A stretch of 64,000 nt of DNA from Thermobifida fusca NBRC 14071 = JCM 3263 (GTDB lineage Bacteria > Actinomycetota > Actinomycetes > Streptosporangiales > Streptosporangiaceae), in contig NZ_BCWB01000046.1 in the NCBI RefSeq assembly GCF_001592045.1, positions 1 to 64,000 on the forward strand, given 5' to 3'. Numbering within the stretch: position 1 is the first letter of the stretch; every line of letters begins with the position of its first letter. This document shows, in pieces, positions 26,963 to 35,944 of the stretch. The position numbers and the translations under genes were made by a program. The notes below the pieces were generated by a model that saw only the letters and a list, made by a program, of their open reading frames with translations, was not told the origin of the DNA and searched no databases.

Positions 26963-27792
26963 TACAGCTCCTTAAGGACGGCGCTCTCCAGTCGTCGGAA
27001 CGTGACGTACCCAACCAACATCACCAGGATGGCTCCGCCGACCGTCGTCCACAAGACGGACGCCGGAGGCGCTTCGCTGGCGTACCACACCGCGTGGTGC
27101 ATCTGGAAAATCCCTGCCAGCGGATTGTGCTGGTAGAGCCACTTGAACCAGTCGGGCAGCGCGTCAATCTCCGTGACGCGGAACAGCGGGTAGATGACGG
27201 GCGTGCTGTAGAACAGCACTCGATTCAGGATACGAACGATCCGTTCCACGTCGCGCAGCAGCACGTTGATGGAGGAGAGCAGCAGAGTCATCCCCAGCGA
27301 CAGGATGAACTGCACCGCGATCGCCGGGATGACCCAGAAGAAGTTCCACCCGGTCTCGCCCCGCAGCACCACGACGAACATCAGCAGGACAGGCCAGGTG
27401 AGCAGGTACTCCACGAATTTGGTCTGCACGATGGCCAGGGGGAAGATCTCCCGGGGCACTTTCATCGTGGTGATGAGCTTGGAGTGGGTGGTGAGTGCGC
27501 GGGGCGCGTCGCTGAGCGCCGCACTGAACCACATCCACGGCAGCAGCCCTGACAGCAGGAACAGGGCGTAGCCCCCGGGCGCGTCCGGGCCGCCCGGTGC
27601 CTCGCGCGCTCCGCCAGTCGCCGCGAACACCACGCCGAAGACGAAGTAGTAGACGCAGGCCATCGCCAGCGGCTCTAACATCGACCAGGCGTAACCGAGG
27701 ATCGAATTCTGGTACTTGACTTTGAGGTCACGGCGGACCAGGTGTCTGACGACTTTCCGGTGTTGCCAGACGTCCAGCGTCCTCGACGCCAC
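26962..27792 (-). CDS. ABC-2 permease for polymer export (TagG/RfbA-like)
   Basis: This 276-residue permease has six hydrophobic segments. The cytoplasmic start HRKVVRHLVRRDLKVKYQNSILGYAWSML is the conserved amphipathic entry of polysaccharide ABC-2 permeases. GTG 27792 is preceded by GAGGAGG at 4 nt. It forms the membrane channel with the ATPase. It is the promoter-proximal gene of the leftward run, divergent from the IspD/TarI gene. Confidence 0.92.
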   Translation of the reverse strand: MASRTLDVWQHRKVVRHLVRRDLKVKYQNSILGYAWSMLEPLAMACVYYFVFGVVFAATGGAREAPGGPDAPGGYALFLLSGLLPWMWFSAALSDAPRALTTHSKLITTMKVPREIFPLAIVQTKFVEYLLTWPVLLMFVVVLRGETGWNFFWVIPAIAVQFILSLGMTLLLSSINVLLRDVERIVRILNRVLFYSTPVIYPLFRVTEIDALPDWFKWLYQHNPLAGIFQMHHAVWYASEAPPASVLWTTVGGAILVMLVGYVTFRRLESAVLKEL

Positions 27793-28219
27793 CGCACCTC
27801 CTCAGGATGCAGTCGTATGGAAACGATCGCGCGATAGAGATCGCCGTGGGATTCGTAGGGGTTTGCCTGTGGCATCCGAAGTCTCCGACGGGGCCGCTAG
27901 TGCGCCACGGCGGATATTTCGAGGCCACCGTCATGACATGCCACATCTGTGGCGGGGATGCTCAGGAGTGAGCGGCGCCGCTGACGAAAGCTGGGGCACG
28001 TCCGCCGCCTCTCCGGGAGAACACCGGGACCAGATCCATGGTTGCACGACCGGTGGCCCTGTGATTCCAGGCGTCCTAAGGTTACCGGTGATACCGCCCT
28101 GCTGTCCCATTCGCGGTGAATTGTTCCTCCATTGTTGAATCGCTGCCCAGAGTGTTCCGGAACCGTGGGCTAGCCTCTCCTTGTCACGCCGCTGTGTTGC
28201 TGTCACCCCGGGAGAGGCC
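27793..28219. other. 427-bp divergent intergenic region
   Basis: This region lies between the exporter and the cytidylyltransferase genes and should hold both promoters. A TAGCCT (about 28171-28176) is the only -10-like element seen for the rightward gene, and its spacing to a -35 is poor. No conserved RNA, repeat or credible small gene was recognised. Confidence 0.5.
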
Positions 28220-28969
28220 ATGTCGCTCGATCAGCCCGCGCACCGCCGGCCGCGGGTCGCCGCTGCTGTCCTCGCCGGCGGCGTAGGGTCGCGCATGGGC
28301 AGTGCGCACCCCAAACAGCTCCTGCGGCTGGCCGGGCAGACCATCCTGGAACGCTCGGTCGCCGCCCTGTGCGCCGCCCCAGAGGTGGACGAGGTCGTCG
28401 TGGTCATGAACGCCGCCCACCTCGCGGAAGCGGAGAAGATCCTCGCCGAAGGCAGGTACGACAAGGTGTCCCGGATCGTTCCGGGAGGAGCGAGCCGTTC
28501 CGAGAGCTCTCTCGCCGCCCTGCAGGCAGTCGACGACTACGACGACAACGACCTGCTGCTCCTGCACGACGCCGCGCGTCCGCTGGTCAGCGGCCGCACG
28601 ATCACTGCCTGTGTGACTGAACTTACCGAAGTCGGCGCGGTCGGCGTGGCTGTACCGTCCAGTGACACCGTGGTCCAGGTCACCTTGGACGCCTCTGGAC
28701 GCGAAGTGATCGCCGCGGTCCCCGACCGCGCTGCGCTGCGTCGGATGCAGACCCCGCAGGGTTTTCGGCTCGGCGTGATCCGCCGGGCCTATGCGCGAGC
28801 GTTCGCCGAACCCGGGTTCACCGCCACGGACGACTGCGGTGTCGTCCTGCGCTACCTGCCTGAGGAACCCGTGCGTATCGTCACCGGGGAGGAGAGCAAC
28901 ATCAAAGTGACCCATCCCAGCGACCTTGCCGTGGCTGAAGCCCTGCTCCGCACCGGGGTGGCGCAGTGA
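28220..28969 (+). CDS. IspD/TarI-family cytidylyltransferase
   Basis: This 249-residue enzyme transfers CMP from CTP to a polyol phosphate. Motifs are AAVLAGGVGSRMGSAHPKQLL (about 12-32), LLLHDAARPLVS (about 113), and RRMQTPQGFRLGVI (about 175), followed by DDCGVVLRYL. These are shared by IspD (methylerythritol-phosphate pathway) and TarI (ribitol-5-phosphate, for teichoic acid). Sequence alone does not separate them here. The wall-polymer neighbourhood and the absence of ispF argue for a possible TarI role. ATG 28220 has GGGAGAGG 2 nt upstream, and the stop overlaps the phosphodiesterase start (GTGA). Confidence 0.8.
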   Translation: MSLDQPAHRRPRVAAAVLAGGVGSRMGSAHPKQLLRLAGQTILERSVAALCAAPEVDEVVVVMNAAHLAEAEKILAEGRYDKVSRIVPGGASRSESSLAALQAVDDYDDNDLLLLHDAARPLVSGRTITACVTELTEVGAVGVAVPSSDTVVQVTLDASGREVIAAVPDRAALRRMQTPQGFRLGVIRRAYARAFAEPGFTATDDCGVVLRYLPEEPVRIVTGEESNIKVTHPSDLAVAEALLRTGVAQ

Positions 28970-29733
28970 TATTCGTCCCGACCGAGGTCATCGGCCACCG
29001 CGGCTTCGGCCGCGGCACCGTTGCCGGCCTGGTGGAGAACACCCCCGAATCGTGCGCCGCGGCTGTGGCGCACGGCGCCTCCTGGGTGGAGATCGACGTG
29101 CGGCGCAGCGCCGACGACGTCCTGCTGGCGTACCACAACGCTGCCCTGCCTGACGGGCGGCTCATCGTGGACCTGCCCGCCGCGGAAGCCCGGGCCGCCG
29201 GGGTCGCCACCCTCGACGAGGTCCTGGAAGCGATCCCCTCGGACATCGGCCTGGACTTCGACGTGAAAACTGTGCTGGAGGACGCTGTCGACCCGCCTGC
29301 CCGGCGCACGGTCAGCCTGCTCGCGCCGTACCTGAAGCGGCACGCGCGCCTCCAGCGGGTCTTCGTGTGCTCCTTCGACCCCTCTGCCCTGCTCGCAGTG
29401 CAGGAACAGGTGCCCGGGGTGGCCACCGCTTGGATGCCGTTCGTCCGCAACCCCGTCGACCACGCCCTCGCCGGGGCCGTGGCCCTGGGTTGCGCCCTGG
29501 TCGCCGTCGATGCCCGATCGTTCGGCCTGGGCGGCGAACCGGAGCGCCCGGGGCGGCGCTCGATTGAGGAGACGGTTGCGACCGCGCACCGCGCCGGTCT
29601 GCAGGTGGTGTCGTGGTGCCCCGACCCGGCGGACTCGGCGCGCCTCGCCGCTGCCGGAGTGGCCGCCGTGGTCGTCGACGATGTTCCCGGCACCGTGCAG
29701 GCCCTCACCGCTACGGCCGCGTCCTCTGCATAG
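28966..29733 (+). CDS. Glycerophosphodiester phosphodiesterase (GlpQ/UgpQ family)
   Basis: This 255-residue TIM-barrel enzyme has the signature VIGHRGFGRG (about 8), ENTPESCAAAVAHGASWVEIDVRRSADDVLLAYHN with catalytic His/Glu/Asp, and LDFDVKT. It hydrolyses glycerophosphodiesters to glycerol phosphate and an alcohol. There is no signal peptide, so it acts in the cytoplasm. It overlaps the cytidylyltransferase gene by 4 nt, implying linked function: it may supply or recycle the polyol phosphate used for CDP activation. Confidence 0.85.
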   Translation: MIFVPTEVIGHRGFGRGTVAGLVENTPESCAAAVAHGASWVEIDVRRSADDVLLAYHNAALPDGRLIVDLPAAEARAAGVATLDEVLEAIPSDIGLDFDVKTVLEDAVDPPARRTVSLLAPYLKRHARLQRVFVCSFDPSALLAVQEQVPGVATAWMPFVRNPVDHALAGAVALGCALVAVDARSFGLGGEPERPGRRSIEETVATAHRAGLQVVSWCPDPADSARLAAAGVAAVVVDDVPGTVQALTATAASSA

Positions 29734-29739
29734 GACACC

Positions 29740-29768
29740 GGTCCTTTCCCCAGGCTGGGGAAAGGACC
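29740..29768. terminator. Bidirectional terminator
   Basis: A perfect 12-bp stem (GGTCCTTTCCCC, 29740-29751, with 29757-29768) with a 5-nt loop lies between convergent genes, 7 bp from either stop codon. Confidence 0.85.
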
Positions 29769-29774
29769 GTGCAC

Positions 29775-30794
29775 TCAGTTGGCTTGGGCTTTCTGCTGGC
29801 GCCGCGCCTGCGCAGTCCGCGAGTCGGAGCCCAGGCTCGGCGGACTGGTGAGGAAGCCCGCCCCCCACGCCATGTGCATGGTGGCCAGCGCCACCGGGAG
29901 CGCGAGGCGGGAAGCCAGCGGCAGTCCGGAGCCCAGCGGAATCGAGGCGAGGAGGATCGCCGCCACATAGCCGCCGGGGATCAGCCACGCCGGCCAGAAG
30001 AAGAACCCGCCCACCAGGCCCAGGACGATCGCGGTCAACGCAACCGGCGGAGCCAGGTAGCGGAAGTTGAGGGTGCCCGGGTGCTGCCGGGCCACAACCC
30101 GGCGCCACCGCCCGTAGTGGAAGTACTGTTTGGCGAGCGCCCGGACGTTGGGGCGCGGCCGGTAGGACACCCGCATCCGCGGCTGGAACCACACGGTCCC
30201 GCCGGTCATGCGGATCCGGTAGTTCATCTCCCAGTCTTGAGCCCGCAGGAACGCCTCGTCGTAGCCTTGGACCCGCTCCAAGGCGGAGCGCCGGAACACG
30301 CCCAGGTAGACGGTGTCAGCGGGCCCGCTCTCCCCACCGGTGTGGAAGCGGGCGTTGCCCACGCCGATCTTCGACGTCATCGCGGCGGCCACCGCTTTCT
30401 CCCACGGGGTTTCCCCCTCCGCGGCCATGATGCCGCCCACGTTGTCCGCGCCGGTCTCCTCCAGCGTCTCCACCGCGATCCGCAGATAGTCGGAGGGCAT
30501 CATGGCGTGGCCGTCGATGCGCGCAACGATGTCGTGGGAGGACGCAGCGATAGCCGCGTTGAGTCCGGACGGGGTACGGCCTGACGGGTTGGGCACCACC
30601 TTGACCCTCGGGTCCGCCGCAGCGAGTCCGTCAGCGATCTCCTGTGTGCGGTCGCTGGACGGCCCCACGGCCAGGACGACCTCGATTTCACCTGGATAGT
30701 CCTGTTCCAGAACGTGGCGCACGGCGGAGGCGAGGTGGCGTTCCTCGTTCAGGACAGGCATGACAACCGAAACGGCAGGCCAGCTCACGGGCAT
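29775..30794 (-). CDS. GT2-family glycosyltransferase, ExoA-like
   Basis: The 339-residue protein has an N-terminal GT-A domain: VSVVMPVLNEERHLASAVRHV (about 8), GPSSDRTQEIA, and RIDGHAMMPSDYL as the DxD-equivalent. FLRAQDWEMNYRIR carries the catalytic acidic residue and QYFHYGRWRRVV the QxxRW-like end. Two or three C-terminal helices (about 235-310) anchor it. This architecture matches ExoA-type succinoglycan enzymes. ATG 30794 lacks a good ribosome site. It is divergent from the second LCP gene (256 bp between starts), which likely attaches the resulting polymer. Confidence 0.85.
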   Translation of the reverse strand: MPVSWPAVSVVMPVLNEERHLASAVRHVLEQDYPGEIEVVLAVGPSSDRTQEIADGLAAADPRVKVVPNPSGRTPSGLNAAIAASSHDIVARIDGHAMMPSDYLRIAVETLEETGADNVGGIMAAEGETPWEKAVAAAMTSKIGVGNARFHTGGESGPADTVYLGVFRRSALERVQGYDEAFLRAQDWEMNYRIRMTGGTVWFQPRMRVSYRPRPNVRALAKQYFHYGRWRRVVARQHPGTLNFRYLAPPVALTAIVLGLVGGFFFWPAWLIPGGYVAAILLASIPLGSGLPLASRLALPVALATMHMAWGAGFLTSPPSLGSDSRTAQARRQQKAQAN

Positions 30795-31050
30795 ATCCAC
30801 AAGATTTTCACGCGATCCGGGAAGGAATCTGGGTATGTGAGTGCGGGAATCCGCTGTCGCAACGGTACTGCATACAGCGGTGCCCGGGATCCGCTCGACG
30901 ACCGTCCCATCCCGGTGGACGGGACGTGGAGGCAACACGCCGTAACCGGATTTTCCCGATCCGGAAGGGTGGTGCTGCCACTCTGGAAGAGTCGGCGGCT
31001 CGGACTGCTCCCGCGGCAGCGGCGGGCCGGATGGTTCGGGAGGACAACCG

Positions 31051-32580
31051 GTGAACGAGGACGGTAACGACACACCCCGCCCGTTAGGGGAAGTACCCGA
31101 GTTTCGACGGATCCGGTCGGGACCGCTCCCCCCGCATCAGAACATCCCGCCCCGTCGCCGCGCCCCCGCAGACCAGCTGCCGTGGCTGCCCAGCGCGGCC
31201 GCCCGACGGCGCCGCGCCGCACTACTGCTGTGCGGGTTCCTGTCCGCTGTGGTCCTGCTGGTGTCGGGAAGCTCATGGGCGGTCACCGGCTGGCTCTCTG
31301 ACCAGTTGCACCGTTACGACGTCTTCACGGGCCTGCTGGACGAGAACCGTCCCCCGGCCTCCCAGGGCGCGTTGAACTTCCTGGTGATCGGCTCCGACGA
31401 CCGCAGCGGTCTGGACTCCCGCCAACGCTCCGAACTGGGGGTGGGCAACGTCGAAGGGCGGCGCTCGGACACCATGATGCTGGTCCACCTCAACCACCAG
31501 CGGGAGCACATCACCGTGGTGGGCATCCCCCGGGACTCCTGGGTGCGGATCCCCGGCCACGGCCCTGACAAGATCAACGCCGCCTACTCCCTGGGCGGAC
31601 CGCAACTGGCCGTGCAGACCGTGGAAGCGGCCACGGGGGTGCGCATCGACCACTACGTGGAGATCGACTTCACCGGGTTCGTGGAAGTGGTGGACACGCT
31701 CGGCGGGATCACCGTCTGCCTGCCCGAGGCGATCCACGACGAGAAGGCCCACCTGTCCCTCGAAGCCGGAACCCACCGCCTGCAGGGCACCCAAGCGCTG
31801 GCTTTCGCCCGCACCCGTAAAAGCCCGCACGGCGACTTGGACCGCATCGACCGGCAGCAGCAGGTGCTGGCCGCACTGCTCGACGAGGCGCTCAATGCGC
31901 AGATCCTCAGCGACCCGGCCCGGCTCGCCCAGTTCGTGGAGACCGCGCTCGGCTCGATCACGGTCGACGACACGCTGGACACCGCTGCCCTCATCCAGTT
32001 GGGCACGCAGCTGCGTTCCCTCGGCCTCGACGACGTCACGTTTACCCAGGTTCCGGTGGACCGGATCGACTTTTGGACGCCGAGCGGCGAAGTCGCGGTC
32101 ACCTGGCATGAACAGCACGCCACCGAACTGTTCACCGCGATCGCTGCGGACCGGCCCATCCCCCAGCCGCAGTCCGCGGAAGACTCAGCCCTCCCCTCCC
32201 CGGACGAGGTGACCGTGGAGGTCTACAACGGCACCACCATTCCCGGGCTGGGCGCCCAGGTGCGTGTCGAACTGCTGGAGTCGGGGTTCCAGGTGCCGGA
32301 GAGCGCCGGGAACTGGCCGCAGCAGGACCTCGCCGAGACCCTGGTCCGCTACTCCCCGGAGCGCGAGGACGCCGCCACCCTGCTCGTGGAGAGCATTCCG
32401 GGGGCGCGCGCCGAAGTCGACCCGGGGCTGGGAGGCCGCCTCCAAGTGATCGCCGGCGTGAACCACACCGGGGTAGCCGTACCCGCCCACGCCGCCTCCC
32501 CGATTGCCGAGCAGCCGGTGGACGTCGGCGGCCGGGAGACCGTGCACACGCGCACCGCAGCGGAGAACGTGTGCCGGTGA
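31051..32580 (+). CDS. LytR-CpsA-Psr (LCP) ligase with LytR_C domain
   Basis: This second LCP enzyme is 509 residues, with a Pro/Arg-rich cytoplasmic tail (1-55), one helix (about 56-80), and the LCP domain: NFLVIGSDDRSG (about 108), RRSDTMMLVHL, VVGIPRDSWV, DKINAAYSLGG and DLDRIDRQQQ. A LytR_C domain (VEVYNGTTIPGLGAQV, about 390) and a low-complexity tail ending in Cys-Arg follow. GTG 31051 has GGGAGGA 6 nt upstream. It should transfer a polyprenyl-linked polymer to peptidoglycan; the neighbours suggest the CDP-polyol or ExoA-like product. Confidence 0.92.
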   Translation: MNEDGNDTPRPLGEVPEFRRIRSGPLPPHQNIPPRRRAPADQLPWLPSAAARRRRAALLLCGFLSAVVLLVSGSSWAVTGWLSDQLHRYDVFTGLLDENRPPASQGALNFLVIGSDDRSGLDSRQRSELGVGNVEGRRSDTMMLVHLNHQREHITVVGIPRDSWVRIPGHGPDKINAAYSLGGPQLAVQTVEAATGVRIDHYVEIDFTGFVEVVDTLGGITVCLPEAIHDEKAHLSLEAGTHRLQGTQALAFARTRKSPHGDLDRIDRQQQVLAALLDEALNAQILSDPARLAQFVETALGSITVDDTLDTAALIQLGTQLRSLGLDDVTFTQVPVDRIDFWTPSGEVAVTWHEQHATELFTAIAADRPIPQPQSAEDSALPSPDEVTVEVYNGTTIPGLGAQVRVELLESGFQVPESAGNWPQQDLAETLVRYSPEREDAATLLVESIPGARAEVDPGLGGRLQVIAGVNHTGVAVPAHAASPIAEQPVDVGGRETVHTRTAAENVCR

Positions 32581-32708
32581 ACTCCGGGCCGTACGCGGTC
32601 CCGGAAACCACGGGCGGCTACCGCGCGTTGTCCCGGTGAGGCGGACAGAAGTGAGTTTCCTGCCTCCCGGTGGTAGGGAGAGAGAACACCGGTTGTTAAG
32701 GAGGGCCC

Positions 32709-33338
32709 GTGGTACGCCACCTGCTCGGTCTGCTCGCCGGAGTCGCGGTCACCCCGCTGCTGTGGGTCGGCGTGGCATGGGCGGGCGATCAGATCGCTCG
32801 ACACGCCGCTGGACAGGAGTCCAGCGTCCCGCTGCCCACCGCCTGCGCCGTCCTGATGGGGGTCGGCCTGCTCGGCGCAGTCCTCGCTGCAACCCGGTTC
32901 TCGCCGCTTGCTGCGTTCGTCTCCGGCGGAGTGCTTCTCGGCGGCCCCCTGTGGGCGCTCCTCGACCCCGGCTCGCTGACGCAGCTCCTCCCGGCGTGGC
33001 TGGTAGGCTCCGACTCGCTGGTCCATCCGCTGGGCCCCGGGCTGCCGCTCTTGTGCACGCTCGGCACGCTGCTGTTCCTCTCCGCGCTCGTGCCGTCCCG
33101 ATGGCGTTCGCGAAGCCAGCCCTGGTCCGAGGAGGTGTACCCGCCGCTTCCGCCCCCGGCCCGGGAACACGGCCCCACGCCGACCCCGCCGCCTCCCGCA
33201 GACCCGCCTCCCGCCTCCGACCAGGCCGACGACCTGGCTACTCGGACGACTCTCCCGTTCCGCCGCGGCGAGGACGGCATCCATCCGCTGGCGGGGGATG
33301 ACGACCATCACACTCGGGTGTTCGGCGACGGACGGTAA
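32709..33338 (+). CDS. Membrane protein with Pro-rich cytoplasmic tail, unknown
   Basis: The 209-residue protein has four hydrophobic segments (about 1-22, 40-60, 65-85 and 110-130) and then a hydrophilic tail with long Pro runs and an acidic/His end. GTG 32709 has AAGGAGG 4 nt upstream. It lies 128 bp after the LCP gene and is co-oriented with it. The family is not recognised; proteins of this shape occur near LCP genes in actinomycetes, but no function is claimed. Confidence 0.7.
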   Translation: MVRHLLGLLAGVAVTPLLWVGVAWAGDQIARHAAGQESSVPLPTACAVLMGVGLLGAVLAATRFSPLAAFVSGGVLLGGPLWALLDPGSLTQLLPAWLVGSDSLVHPLGPGLPLLCTLGTLLFLSALVPSRWRSRSQPWSEEVYPPLPPPAREHGPTPTPPPPADPPPASDQADDLATRTTLPFRRGEDGIHPLAGDDDHHTRVFGDGR

Positions 33339-33559
33339 ACCACGGTCCTGCCTCACCAGACGCTGTCCAATTTCTTGCAGTCTGTTGTGCTGTGCGGGAG
33401 TTCGACAGGGTTCAAGCCGACTACCGTGTTGGGATTAACCGCCCCTCGTGCACGCCAGTGAGCGGTCGTGGCGGCACGTGACCCGGAGGGGGCCCTGGGG
33501 CGGTGGAACAGCCCGCAGATAGCATTCCTAGGCCGGTCGGTGAGGAAGGACTGATTCCA

Positions 33560-34891
33560 TTGGCGGAGAAGCAGCGCCTCAGAATCGCGGTGCTCGGCAC
33601 CGGATACCTCGGAGCGACCCACGCCGCGTGCATGGCGGACCTGGGGTTCGACGTCCTCGGGCTCGACACGGACCAGAGCAAGATCGCAAGCCTCTCCTCC
33701 GGTCGGGTGCCGTTCTACGAACCGGGTCTCGAAGAGGTGCTCAACCGCAACCTGGCCGCTGGCCGGCTGCGCTTCACCACCGACTACGCCGAAGTCGCGG
33801 CCTTCGCTGACGTGCACTTCATCTGTGTCGGGACCCCGCAGCAGGCCAACTCCAACGCAGCCGACTTACGGTATGTCGACGCCGTGGTCGACACGCTGGC
33901 CCCCCTGCTGACTCGGCCCGCCGTCATCATCGGAAAGTCCACGGTGCCGGTGGGTACCGCGGCCCGCCTCGCCGCCCGGTTCCGGGCCCTCGCCCCCGCG
34001 GGTGAAGCCGTGGAACTGGGTTGGAGCCCGGAGTTCTTGCGGGAAAGCCACGGGGTGGAAGACACGCTCAACCCGAACCGGATCGTCCTCGGCACCGACT
34101 CCCCCCGGGTCGAGCAGGTGATGCGGGAAATCTGCGCCAGCCAGATCGAACGGGGCATCCCGTTCCTGGTCACCGACTTGCAGACCGCGGAACTGGTCAA
34201 AGTCTCCGCCAACGCGTTCCTCGCCACCAAGATCTCCTTCATCAACGCGATGGCCGAGGTGTGCGAAGCGGTGGGCGCGGACGTGATCCAGTTGGCCAAG
34301 GCGCTCTCCTACGACGACCGGATCGGCGGCAAGTTCCTCGGCCCTGGCCTGGGTTTCGGCGGCGGCTGCCTGCCCAAGGACATCCGCGCGTTCATGGCGC
34401 GCGCCGACGAGCTGGGAGTGGAATCGGCCCTGTCGTTCCTGCGCGAGGTCGACGCCATCAACCAGCGGCGCCGTGCCCGCACGATCGACATCGCGCGCGG
34501 CCTCATCGGCGGGAGCTTCGCCGGACGCACCGTCGGTGTGCTGGGCGCGTCCTTCAAACCGAACTCCGACGACATCCGGGACTCTCCCGCACTGGACGTG
34601 GCGGCTACGATCAACTCGCTGGGCGCCCGGGTCACGGTCTACGACCCGGAGGCTTTGGAGAACGCCAAGCGCGCCTACCCGCAGTTGAACTTCGCGCACA
34701 CGATGCTGGAAGCGGTCCGGGACGCCGAAGTGGTTCTCCTCCTCACCGAGTGGGCCGAGTTCCGGGATGCCGACCCGGACGAGCTCGGCAAGGTGGTGGC
34801 TGAGAAGCGGATCGTGGACGGCCGCAACGCGCTGGACCCCGACTACTGGCGTTCCCGCGGCTGGACGTACCGGGCTCTTGGGCGCCCGTGA
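33560..34891 (+). CDS. ugd: UDP-glucose 6-dehydrogenase
   Basis: This enzyme oxidises UDP-glucose to UDP-glucuronate. It is 443 residues from TTG 33560, which has AGGAAGGA 9 nt upstream; a GTG at 33503 would add 19 residues with a poorer site. The NAD loop is IAVLGTGYLGATHAACMA, WSPEFLRESHGVEDTL follows in mid-protein, the catalytic Cys is in GLGFGGGCLPKDIRAF, and the UDP domain carries LGASFKPNSDDIRDSPAL. These signatures fit Ugd rather than the amino-sugar branch at 18.6 kb. It supplies glucuronate for the envelope polymers. Confidence 0.93.
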   Translation: MAEKQRLRIAVLGTGYLGATHAACMADLGFDVLGLDTDQSKIASLSSGRVPFYEPGLEEVLNRNLAAGRLRFTTDYAEVAAFADVHFICVGTPQQANSNAADLRYVDAVVDTLAPLLTRPAVIIGKSTVPVGTAARLAARFRALAPAGEAVELGWSPEFLRESHGVEDTLNPNRIVLGTDSPRVEQVMREICASQIERGIPFLVTDLQTAELVKVSANAFLATKISFINAMAEVCEAVGADVIQLAKALSYDDRIGGKFLGPGLGFGGGCLPKDIRAFMARADELGVESALSFLREVDAINQRRRARTIDIARGLIGGSFAGRTVGVLGASFKPNSDDIRDSPALDVAATINSLGARVTVYDPEALENAKRAYPQLNFAHTMLEAVRDAEVVLLLTEWAEFRDADPDELGKVVAEKRIVDGRNALDPDYWRSRGWTYRALGRP

Positions 34892-34927
34892 CCGGCCCGT
34901 TGCTGTTCCGCACGAGGGGGACACGGT

Positions 34928-35344
34928 ATGGCACAGCTCAATGATCCGGAAGCGATCCGCCGGCTGCTCGTGGACACCGAGGTGTGGGCGATTGTGGGGC
35001 TGGGCGCCAATCCGCACCGCCCCGCCTACTCGGTGGCCCGGTTCCTGCAGGAGCGCGGCAAACGGATCGTGCCGGTGCACCCCACCGCGGCAACAGTGCA
35101 CGGTGAGCGGGGGTACGCCTCGCTCACCGACATTCCCTTCGACGTGGACGTGGTGGACGTGTTCCGCCGCTCCGCAGAGGCGGGCGCGGTTGCCGACGAG
35201 GCGCTCACCCGGCCTGAAGTCCAGGGCGTGTGGTTCCAGTTGGGAGTGGTGGATCCTGCCGCTGCCGACCGGGTGCTGGCCGCGGGGCGCACCATGGTGA
35301 TGGACCGCTGTCCCGCGATCGAATGGCCGCGCCTGGTGGGATGA
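34928..35344 (+). CDS. CoA-binding domain protein (YccU-like)
   Basis: This small 138-residue Rossmann protein has VWAIVGLGANPHRPAYSVARFLQERGKRIVPVHP (about 18-52), the CoA_binding_2 pattern, and PAADRVLAAGRTMVMDRCPAIE near the end with the conserved D-x-C. Such proteins bind CoA or a related nucleotide; their cellular role is unknown. ATG 34928 has GAGGGGG upstream. It follows ugd by 36 bp and is convergent with purE across a strong hairpin. Confidence 0.85.
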   Translation: MAQLNDPEAIRRLLVDTEVWAIVGLGANPHRPAYSVARFLQERGKRIVPVHPTAATVHGERGYASLTDIPFDVDVVDVFRRSAEAGAVADEALTRPEVQGVWFQLGVVDPAAADRVLAAGRTMVMDRCPAIEWPRLVG

Positions 35345-35382
35345 GCCCGGCCGACGAGACTGCTCGATCCAGGGCCGGGCTC
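35343..35382. terminator. Convergent terminator between CoA-binding gene and purE
   Basis: GAGCCCGGCC (35343-35352) pairs perfectly with GGCCGGGCTC (35373-35382), leaving a 20-nt loop. The left arm begins inside the upstream stop codon. Confidence 0.65.
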
Positions 35383-35410
35383 GGAATGTCGCTGGGCGGG
35401 TGCTCCGGGC

Positions 35411-35944
35411 TCAGCGGGCGCCGAAGCCGAACGAGGAGCCTTCCGTGAGTTTGCGGCGCAGCCGCTCCCCCTTGGCTTTGGCCTGCTGGTTGAGGTCGTC
35501 CTGGAAGTCGGCCATCTTCGCGCGCAGCTCCTCGTCGTGGGCGCCGAGGATCCGCACTGCCAGCAGGCCCGCATTGCGGGCCGCGCCCACCGCCACCGTG
35601 GCCACCGGGACTCCCGCGGGCATCTGCACGATGGACAGCAGCGAGTCGAGCCCGTCGAGGTACTTCAGCGGGACCGGCACCCCGATGACCGGCAGCGGAG
35701 TGACCGAGGCGAGCATGCCCGGCAGGTGGGCTGCCCCGCCGGCCCCGGCAATGAGGACTTTCAGGCCCCGCTCCGCTGCCTGGGAGCCGTAGGCGATCAT
35801 CTCGTGCGGCATCCGGTGCGCCGAGACCACGTCAACCTCGTAGGGGACACTGAACTCGTCCAGTGCCTCGGCTGCCTCTTCCATGAACGGCCAGTCGGAG
35901 TCGCTTCCCATCACGATGCCGACGGCGGGCGGGCTCTGGCTCAC
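35411..35944 (-). CDS. purE: N5-carboxyaminoimidazole ribonucleotide mutase (PurE)
   Basis: This enzyme moves the N5-carboxyl of N5-CAIR to C4 in purine synthesis. The 177-residue protein has [18 protein letters not shown] (phosphate loop), [12 protein letters not shown] (active-site His), and [18 protein letters not shown], all class I PurE features. Its ATG overlaps the purK stop by 4 nt, so the pair is coupled. Confidence 0.95.
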   Translation of the reverse strand: MSQSPPAVGIVMGSDSDWPFMEEAAEALDEFSVPYEVDVVSAHRMPHEMIAYGSQAAERGLKVLIAGAGGAAHLPGMLASVTPLPVIGVPVPLKYLDGLDSLLSIVQMPAGVPVATVAVGAARNAGLLAVRILGAHDEELRAKMADFQDDLNQQAKAKGERLRRKLTEGSSFGFGAR

